A program made the position numbers and the translations under genes. The notes beneath the pieces are model-generated. The model saw only the letters and a list, made by a program, of their open reading frames with translations, did no database searches and was not told where the DNA came from. From Huiozyma naganishii CBS 8797 (Eukaryota > Ascomycota > Saccharomycetes > Saccharomycetales > Saccharomycetaceae): a stretch of DNA of 64,000 nucleotides. Below are positions 57,912 to 64,000 of the stretch, one piece after another; the first letter of the stretch is position 1, and each line of letters opens with the position of its first letter. The stretch spans positions 372,001 to 436,000 of the forward strand of contig NC_035926.1 of NCBI RefSeq assembly GCF_000348985.1, in the 5' to 3' direction.

Positions 57912-57951
57912 ATCTCAACATTCTGGACTTCATAGTCCAGAATGTTGAGAT
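57912..57951. repeat. 18-bp perfect inverted repeat with 4-nt loop
   Basis: The left arm (57912-57929) begins ATCTCAACATTC, and the right arm (57934-57951) is its exact reverse complement. The loop is TCAT. The arm start resembles yeast Ty1-type LTR ends, and TGTTGG directly follows the right arm, so this may be a relic of two inverted LTR ends. It could equally form an RNA hairpin. Confidence 0.85.
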
Positions 57952-58422
57952 GTTGGTGAAACATATTGCTCTCAGAATGTTATTGTGCAGTGAACTATGA
58001 AAGCACACATTGCTTTGTAAATTTTAGGGAGCTTTCGGATCAGTATTGGACATAATGGAGCAAGATTGTTTAATATATTTGAGGCCCTCACTTTACGTAA
58101 AACACATCTTACTTTTTTTGCTGCAGCTCTGGAAGAATTTTCGAACTGTGTAATTGGACACGTGGGTGGCCCACTCTTCATAATGGTAGCAGAGATGAGA
58201 ACCAAAATAACTTGAACATCATTCTTCAAGAAGTTGTAACTTCTTTCTCCATATCCTACAATCGTGCACTTTGAAAGTCAGTTAAGGGCAGAAACAAATA
58301 AAGACAAACACAAAGTGCACATCGTCGACAGCAAAAGCATATATTACTTACAACCTTTATGGTTCAAAACGGTAACCATTCTCCTACGATTTTACAGAAA
58401 CAATCTAAATTCATTTATTTTC

Positions 58423-59022
58423 TTATCTCGCATTTATGATTCCCACTAGCTCCTCTTGCAATTGTGTTATGCCTTGTCCTGTCAGTGCACTCAATTGAAC
58501 AAACTTTACAGATTTCTGTCTTATGTTACCGCTCATTTCACTTTTGTTCAATCCAAACGCATCGAGGACTGCCCTTTCCATTAACTCAACATTGACGAAG
58601 TCATTTGGCGTAACCAAATCAATTTTATTGAGCAAGACAATCACCTGACACTCATAACCTATCCTCCCCTGATCTCTGTGAATCAGGGATCTAAGTTCCT
58701 GTATGGATTCGTCGAACCGAAGTTGGGCGTTAACGTCAACGCACCAAAGAAGCGCATCAGTTCGATCAAAATAATTCTCCCAGAAGGGTCGCAAAGTGAC
58801 CTGACCGCCAATATCCCACAGAGAAACATTATACTGCCCATCAATGACAACGGACTGGATTTGAAAACCAAGTGTCGGTGTTATGTTCTCCGGTTCTCGC
58901 TCCTCAGCGGGCAGTAAACTATCCACGACAGTGGACTTCCCTGAATTATCCAGCCCAAGAAGCAAGCATCTGATCTCATTGTCCTTTATTTTCTGCTTCT
59001 TTATTATAGTGAGAAGCCCCAT
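58423..59022 (-). CDS. CIN4: ARL2-type small GTPase Cin4
   Basis: Arf-like GTPase acting with the tubulin-folding cofactors (Cin1, Cin2, Pac2) in beta-tubulin folding. The 199 residues (S. cerevisiae 191) begin MGLLTIIKKQKIKDNEIRCL with the myristoylation-type Gly2 of Arf proteins. Motifs are the P-loop GLDNSGKSTVV, switch-II WDIGGQVTLRPFWENYF and the NKID specificity motif. The frame is open 27 codons further upstream, but the ATG at 59022 gives the proper Arl N-terminus. It is divergent from PSO2, as YMR138W/YMR137C are. Confidence 0.94.
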   Translation of the reverse strand: MGLLTIIKKQKIKDNEIRCLLLGLDNSGKSTVVDSLLPAEEREPENITPTLGFQIQSVVIDGQYNVSLWDIGGQVTLRPFWENYFDRTDALLWCVDVNAQLRFDESIQELRSLIHRDQGRIGYECQVIVLLNKIDLVTPNDFVNVELMERAVLDAFGLNKSEMSGNIRQKSVKFVQLSALTGQGITQLQEELVGIINAR

Positions 59023-59203
59023 TGCGAAATCTACTTGACTCGAAGAGGCAATGACCTTCGCTGCGTCCCAAACGTATTGGGAAGAATGTGCCAAGTTGAA
59101 CAATTCAAAAAAAGAAAAAGTTACATAGAGATAAAATTCCGGATTCGATGAGTATAGAGCAAAGAGAAGTTTTGGTCAAACCAAGTGATGAGATAGAACG
59201 GGC

Positions 59204-60877
59204 ATGGCGAAACGACGCTCGATAATCGAATTACAGTCAATCAAATATAGGTATCAGGGCCGGTCACCGCAAAATGCCGTTAAAAAACAGAGGAAGTTGA
59301 ACGAGTTTGATATTCCTAGTGCGCGAACTTTGCCAGTGAAGAGACCCTGCCCTATCATCAATGACGCTGATAACCCGATATTGCTAGATGACGTTGGAGG
59401 TCCTGAAGAAGTAGAGTCCTCAGATGAAGTAGAGGAAATGGCTTGTAGGGAGACGGTCGAACGAAAGGATGTTGGACCACGCGGCCTATTCGAAGCACGG
59501 GCTGAAATTGCCTGCCCCATCTGCGGAGTGGATCTTTCTCTGTTGGAACTTTACGCTAGGGAAGCACATTGTGATCTGTGCCTTGGTGCACCACCCGCAC
59601 GTCCTCAGGGAGGTTCCAAAGTGAACAGCCCAAAGAAACAAACTGGGGATCACACCACCACACCTCGCCCGCGGAGACGTTTACCAGCTTACAAGATATT
59701 GGAATTTACAAACGGCCACAAGCTTGTAGTAGATGGATTTAACTACGAGAAGGATGACTGCATTAAGGAGTACTTTCTTTCGCACTTCCACTCTGATCAT
59801 TATCAGGGACTCAAGAAGTCTTGGGGAAATGGTGAAGTTTACTGTTCGTACATCACTGCACAGCTGCTGTGTCAAAAATTTAACTTCCCAAGGGAGCTGG
59901 TCCACATCCTGAACAACGGGGAGAGAACGATGGTACACGACCGTATATCAGTGGTACCTTTAGATGCGAACCATTGTCCCGGCGCGCAAATATTCTTGTT
60001 TCAAGAGCATGACGGCGCGGGGAGAATCGTCAAGCAGATTATCCACACGGGCGATTTCAGGGCCACAGATGCGATGGTCGTCGAACTCGAAAAGTTCCTC
60101 CCCTCCTCTAACTCCGTGATTGATGAGATATACCTAGATACAACGTACATGAAACCGAACCACACACACCCAACGCAACAGACCGTGGTGGATGTGACAA
60201 GTTCGTTTGTCACGGAGGACTGGTACAGCAAGAAGCGTCCCCGGACTGTTATGGATTTTGCTAGGGCCACGCCGGCTGCCCCAGAAAGGAGGAAAATGGT
60301 ACTTGTTGGGTCGTACGTCATCGGGAAGGAGAAATTGGCGCTTGAGATTGCACGGAGACTTGACACGAGTGTGCATGTGCAGAATAAAAACAAACTACGC
60401 CAAATAGTCTTGGATGGACAAATGGGGGACGCGGAACACTCACAAGTGCACATGGTCCCACTTGGAATTTTACGTGACGATGCGGCGATATCTACGTACT
60501 TGAGGGAGGAATGTCGGGTGAACTGGTTGAATGTGGACGTTATTGGTGTTGTTCCTACAGGATGGACGTTCGGCAACAGGTATTCGACCAGTGTCGAGAT
60601 TGGCAATAAGTGCGAATACGTGAAGGGGGCTGTAACCTTTGAAAGCACGTTTGATAAGAGTTGGTTTTCTGGACAGGAGACTCCGTACCGTAAGTTTCAA
60701 ATCTACAAAGTGCCATACAGTGAACACAGTAATTTTGTTGAGTTGTTACGGTTTCTTTGTGCGTTGCAGTGGGAGAGGGTAATCCCTACTGTCAATGTGA
60801 ACCGGTATGATGAAATGAATGAGTGGTTCCAGGCTTGCAAAAAGAGTAATGCGCTGTCCGTTCGTGGTTTCATGTAA
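59204..60877 (+). CDS. PSO2: DNA cross-link repair nuclease Pso2/Snm1
   Basis: Nuclear 5' exonuclease of the metallo-beta-lactamase/beta-CASP family needed for interstrand cross-link repair. The 557 residues contain a UBZ-like zinc finger (about 104-127, CPICGVDLSLLELYAREAHC). The nuclease motif II is FLSHFHSDHYQGL (HxHxDH, about 193-205), and further metal sites are DANHCPG and HTGDFRATD. The beta-CASP part includes DTTYMKPNHTHP, VGSYVIGKEKLALEIA and the terminal VPYSEHSNFVEL. Length is somewhat below S. cerevisiae Pso2 (661). Position equals YMR137C. Confidence 0.95.
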   Translation: MAKRRSIIELQSIKYRYQGRSPQNAVKKQRKLNEFDIPSARTLPVKRPCPIINDADNPILLDDVGGPEEVESSDEVEEMACRETVERKDVGPRGLFEARAEIACPICGVDLSLLELYAREAHCDLCLGAPPARPQGGSKVNSPKKQTGDHTTTPRPRRRLPAYKILEFTNGHKLVVDGFNYEKDDCIKEYFLSHFHSDHYQGLKKSWGNGEVYCSYITAQLLCQKFNFPRELVHILNNGERTMVHDRISVVPLDANHCPGAQIFLFQEHDGAGRIVKQIIHTGDFRATDAMVVELEKFLPSSNSVIDEIYLDTTYMKPNHTHPTQQTVVDVTSSFVTEDWYSKKRPRTVMDFARATPAAPERRKMVLVGSYVIGKEKLALEIARRLDTSVHVQNKNKLRQIVLDGQMGDAEHSQVHMVPLGILRDDAAISTYLREECRVNWLNVDVIGVVPTGWTFGNRYSTSVEIGNKCEYVKGAVTFESTFDKSWFSGQETPYRKFQIYKVPYSEHSNFVELLRFLCALQWERVIPTVNVNRYDEMNEWFQACKKSNALSVRGFM

Positions 60878-60951
60878 TTTTTTAGAGAGTCATGTATGCA
60901 AAATTCCTTATTACCATTATTATTAAGTATACGTATATGTATTATTATCCC

Positions 60952-61995
60952 TTAATCGACGGTGAAATAGTTGACATCTAAAGTGGGGTCTCTATCCAGT
61001 TGTTTGATGATGTTCCGAGGGATATGTATCGAGACGGGCACTTTCCTGTCCTGAGGGTTTATCATCCTGTTGAATCTCATAATGAGGTTCCCGTTCTTTG
61101 TATCGAAGCTTTTAATCAGCTTTCTGTAGTACAAGCCGCAGGCGTTGCACAGGGACCTGTTACCGTAGGGGCCTCTCCTCCACTCTGGTGTCTCCGTTTC
61201 CTGGCAGTGTTTACACTTGATGAAGGGTACCGCTTGAGACCTATACCGTTGTGGCCCCGTGGTCGGAGGTTGCTGTATTCGTTCGCTACCTGCCACGAGG
61301 TCCGTCAGTTCCGAGTTGATGTTTCTGTTTGGGTTTTTGGCACTGGACTTTCTCCTCCTACGTCTCTTTGTCTTTAGCTTAGTTGTAGTTGCCGGTTTGT
61401 TGACCCCCTTGCTATTAGTCTTAAGTGGGCTCATAGGGAATTGTTCAAAGATGACGGGGAACTCCTCATGCGGTGGGGGAGTGATTTTCTTCACAGGTTG
61501 AACGGGAGGTTGAGGCATGGGAGGTTGAGAGACTGCAGGTTGAGGCACACTTCCATTAACAGAAGTGGGAACCATCTGCATCTCTGGGATCCTCGTCTCA
61601 CCTGCCACAGGTACAGGTTGCATGTAAGGCATAACACCGTTTGGTGTGCTGTAATAATACGCCTGCTGTTGGAACACAACGTTCCCAGGCATAGGCACCA
61701 CATTTCCGTTACTCTGAACCGAATGGTACGGATTCCCATATATGTAGTCGTTGTTATTGTTGCTATAATCATTCTGTCTGGCCGGCACCTGTCCCGGCGC
61801 CCCCAACATATCTTTAATAGAGGGCAAGTACGTATTACGGTTATACTGCGGCCCCACATACTGGAAATCGTTGCCCCCAGCAGCAGCAGCAGCAGCCTGG
61901 TACCCCTGAGGCAGAGGATAGAAGTTATTGGGACTGTAAGGGATCATGTTGTAGTCAGGAGGCTGTGCCACATTAAACTGGGATACTGGCAACAT
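60952..61995 (-). CDS. GAT2: GATA zinc-finger transcription factor Gat2-like
   Basis: Nuclear GATA-type regulator. The 347 residues start with a Tyr/Asn/Gln/Pro-rich region containing a short poly-Ala run (AAAAAAGG). A basic KTKRRRRRKSS patch follows. One GATA finger at about 258-283 (CKHCQETETPEWRRGPYG then SLCNACGLYYRKL) has CX2C-X18-CX2C geometry. The open frame continues upstream through a CA-repeat-encoded Cys/Val run, which is an artefact, so the start is the ATG at 61995. S. cerevisiae Gat2 is longer (560). Position between PSO2 and GID8 matches YMR136W. Confidence 0.9.
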   Translation of the reverse strand: MLPVSQFNVAQPPDYNMIPYSPNNFYPLPQGYQAAAAAAGGNDFQYVGPQYNRNTYLPSIKDMLGAPGQVPARQNDYSNNNNDYIYGNPYHSVQSNGNVVPMPGNVVFQQQAYYYSTPNGVMPYMQPVPVAGETRIPEMQMVPTSVNGSVPQPAVSQPPMPQPPVQPVKKITPPPHEEFPVIFEQFPMSPLKTNSKGVNKPATTTKLKTKRRRRRKSSAKNPNRNINSELTDLVAGSERIQQPPTTGPQRYRSQAVPFIKCKHCQETETPEWRRGPYGNRSLCNACGLYYRKLIKSFDTKNGNLIMRFNRMINPQDRKVPVSIHIPRNIIKQLDRDPTLDVNYFTVD

Positions 61996-63244
61996 AATTA
62001 ACTGTAATTCCTCCACAGACGGTCTGTATATATACACACACACACACACACACGTGCAGACGGATTGTCCGAGGGAGAAGTTGCTATTACCTGATAGGGG
62101 CGGACTTTCAGAGAACGGGCTGCTGATGACGCTATAGCACTGCTGTAACTTCTCAGATCTGAAACTGGCAGAAAACGAACCAAAAAAGAAATGTGTCCAC
62201 ACGCACCGAAAGAGGAAATGCCCGAAAAAAGGCAAGCTTCAAGGAGACACCCGGAGAAACAGCCGAAGAGGATAAGAACCACCGAGAAGGTAATCTGGAA
62301 TCGAAACGAAGCGAGAAATGCAAGATTTGGGAAAGAGAGGAAAAAAGACCAGGCAGCAACAGTCCACAGGTGGGAAGAAGAAGAGGACACAGGGAAGAGA
62401 AAGTTTTTTCCGAAAGCAAAACGGACGGAAATAAGAATTAGCTTATATACCGCGAGTTCTCGAGGGGCGGCAGCAACCGCGGAATATCTGGAGGTCTGTT
62501 TCCGAGAATAAGGTTATAGCGAGGGCGAGAGGCAACAATTGCGCATTCGGAGGGGCTCTAGGGGGGGCCAGGGGAGGGGCGGAGAGATCCGGTGACACCA
62601 GGGCTGCGCGCGTGGGACGCGGTGCCGTTTCGCGCGCGCTCCCAGACGGCGGCGCACAGCGAGCGCCATTTTCTCGTTTCTTTGACAGTCCGTAAAAGCA
62701 ATCCGGCACGTATCTTGGGACGCAGATGCGCGTTTTCAGAGGACACAGAAACACGCGCACGAGGCGGCAGACGACGCAGCACAAACGTCATACGCCTCCC
62801 ACATCACGCCGCACGAATGCTGACAAAGACATCGTCCGGCGCGAAGAGGATATTCCGCACGAAGAAGAAATGTTTTTTGATCACGTGGATCAGCTGCGGA
62901 ATTGCAGACTGGGCGGAAACACAATTCAGCACTTTTATCTATATACCTTTTGGACAGGGCGTGCACTGCAAGCGCTAGTGTCACAGTCTACGGGGACTGC
63001 CCACCACCATCACTGTTATTCCGGTTGGGCAACTACTACACAACAAGAAATGCTCGTGTGTGTGTGTTTAGCACTATCCCATCACGTGCAATTTTGCAGT
63101 CACGTGATGTACAGTTTTTTCTCCGGAGGAATTGCAAAATTTCAACTTTGCACCAGGTCTAAGAGCAGTGGGTGTCACGTGCCCTGGAAAAAATGTCCTC
63201 TTCTCAGTCTTCATCCTAATATCCGTCTTCCTATCTGATATTGG
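61996..63244. promoter_or_regulatory. Divergent promoter GAT2 / GID8
   Basis: About 1.25 kb with no supportable gene. A (CA)n repeat of about 22 bp lies at 62034-62055. Four Cbf1-type RTCACGTG motifs are at 62880, 63081, 63099 and 63174. A GC-rich segment is at 62545-62660. Many overlapping open frames here lack family resemblance. Confidence 0.6.
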
Positions 63245-64000
63245 ATGGTTGAAATTTGTGTCATGCACACAGAGACTAGAGCAACGGAACAGATGTACTC
63301 GGATGTGGTTCAGTTGCATGAAGGTGTTAATCCCGATTCCGAAAATGGGAAAGTGTTCGAGTCAAAGAAATGGGCCGAAAGGGTCCTAAGAGATAAGTTG
63401 CGTGGGGGGGGGATAGCGGATGGGTATAGTGGTGGTGGTGATGGTGATGGTACAGGCGCTAGATCGTTGCTGTCTGGTAGTGGTGGTGTTGGACAGAGGG
63501 AGAAAGGCGTGCCGTTGCTGCTTTTGAACTATTTCATTGTCAACTCGTTCGAAAGAGCTGCTGTGAGGATGGCTAAAGAGTTGAAGATTTGCAACAGTAA
63601 TGCGGATATCGCTGAGTTTACTTGCTTGTTTATGATCAGGGAGAGGGCTGTCATCAGGAGGAAGATCAAAGAGGGGAAGATTTTGGAGGCTATGCAACTG
63701 ATTGACTCACATTTTGGAGTCGATATCCTAGAAACACAGGGGGGCGGTGGTGAGGGTACCGTTGAGAGGGGGGACGGTAACGATGGTGACTTGCAATTCA
63801 AATTACTCCTCTTGAACCTCATAGAGATGATAAGGGAACGACAGACTTTGGATTCGCAAATACAGGACTCACAGGCAGACGCGGAGTTTATACAGACACT
63901 GATAACTTATTCAAGGGAGAAACTCGCCCTTAGAGCGTCGCTGAATAAAAGTTACATGAACGAATTGGAACTGACAATGACTTTGCTCATGTTCCCAAGG
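63245..64000 (+). CDS. GID8: Gid8, GID/CTLH ubiquitin ligase subunit (5' part)
   Basis: Subunit of the GID E3 ligase that degrades gluconeogenic enzymes. The frame is open to the window edge, so at least the C-terminal CRA region is cut off. Visible parts are a variable Gly/Asp-rich N-terminus, a LisH-type helix pair (LLNYFIVNSFERAAVRMAKE), the CTLH motif (RERAVIRRKIKEGKILEAMQ, LIDSHFGV), and the start of the CRA domain (FIQTLITYSREKLA). ATGs at 63245, 63263 and 63293 are all possible starts; the first is used here. Gene order after GAT2 matches YMR135C. Confidence 0.9.
   Translation, partial: MVEICVMHTETRATEQMYSDVVQLHEGVNPDSENGKVFESKKWAERVLRDKLRGGGIADGYSGGGDGDGTGARSLLSGSGGVGQREKGVPLLLLNYFIVNSFERAAVRMAKELKICNSNADIAEFTCLFMIRERAVIRRKIKEGKILEAMQLIDSHFGVDILETQGGGGEGTVERGDGNDGDLQFKLLLLNLIEMIRERQTLDSQIQDSQADAEFIQTLITYSREKLALRASLNKSYMNELELTMTLLMFPR

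Larger units (their letters stand above)
55535..58422. other. 2.9-kb region of decayed and mobile-element sequence
   Basis: No intact gene. The first 150 bp are probably the aminotransferase promoter. The rest holds a Ty3-like relic (56646-56783), an 18-bp hairpin (57912-57951), Thr-rich fragments on the minus strand (about 57350-57500 and 57600-57770) and AT-rich filler. A lone TTTAGGGCTG near 56113 resembles the Tbf1 motif. Confidence 0.6.

Noticed and set aside
61996..62235. 80-residue N-terminal extension of GAT2
   Set aside because: It has no ATG and runs through a CA-repeat that encodes an artificial Cys/Val run.
62406..62425. TTCCGAAAGCAAAA as a centromere CDEIII core
   Set aside because: The upstream half of CDEIII does not match, and no CDEI plus AT-rich CDEII precedes it at the right distance. 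Gene content is also not centromere-proximal in S. cerevisiae.

Overview
The window reads as nuclear DNA of a budding yeast in the Saccharomycetaceae, almost certainly a post-whole-genome-duplication species. Genes are compact and mostly intronless. The four introns found have canonical yeast signals: GTATGT donors and, in three of four, a perfect TACTAAC branch site. Nearly every protein has a clear Saccharomyces cerevisiae counterpart. Gene order follows two S. cerevisiae blocks: YIL123W to YIL101C (positions 1482-39693) and YMR147W to YMR135C (41490-64000). Genes expected between them in the undivided ancestor, or kept on the sister block, are missing, which points to post-duplication loss. 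GC content looks higher than in S. cerevisiae, especially at 15.8-20 kb. A Kazachstania/Huiozyma relative such as K. naganishii would fit, but the species is an inference.

Left block (1-39.7 kb): SIM1 (cell-wall SUN protein), POG1, an RPI1-like trihelix/Myb factor with a long heptad-repeat array, RHO3, HIS5, NUP159, a divergent porin (POR2 position), HOS4, COX5, HPM1, SEC24, the YIL108W metalloprotease, PFK26, MOB1 (one intron), SLM1, SHQ1 and XBP1. Between PFK26 and MOB1 lies a tandem array of TTAGGG/CCCTAA motifs with a 59-bp period and GGGTAAC (Reb1-like) elements. I consider it the most unusual non-coding element here.

Right block (41.4-64 kb): the lipid-droplet LDO45/LDO16 locus (a nested gene pair with a predicted intron), SWP1, IMP1, TIF34, a SERF/4F5 protein, NDE1, the divergent intron-bearing ribosomal pair RPS16 and RPL13, SIP5, a class III aminotransferase with no counterpart at this place in S. 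cerevisiae, CIN4, PSO2, GAT2, and the 5' part of GID8 running off the end. The LDO45-SWP1-IMP1 segment is inverted relative to TIF34 when compared with S. cerevisiae.

Accessory material is limited to 55.5-58.4 kb. It holds a decayed Ty3/gypsy reverse transcriptase/RNase H fragment, an 18-bp perfect inverted repeat and scraps of Thr-rich coding sequence. I found no tRNA, rRNA, CRISPR array, centromere or intact transposon. Wherever an open frame extends upstream through a GTG or TTG codon, the start given here is the first suitable ATG.
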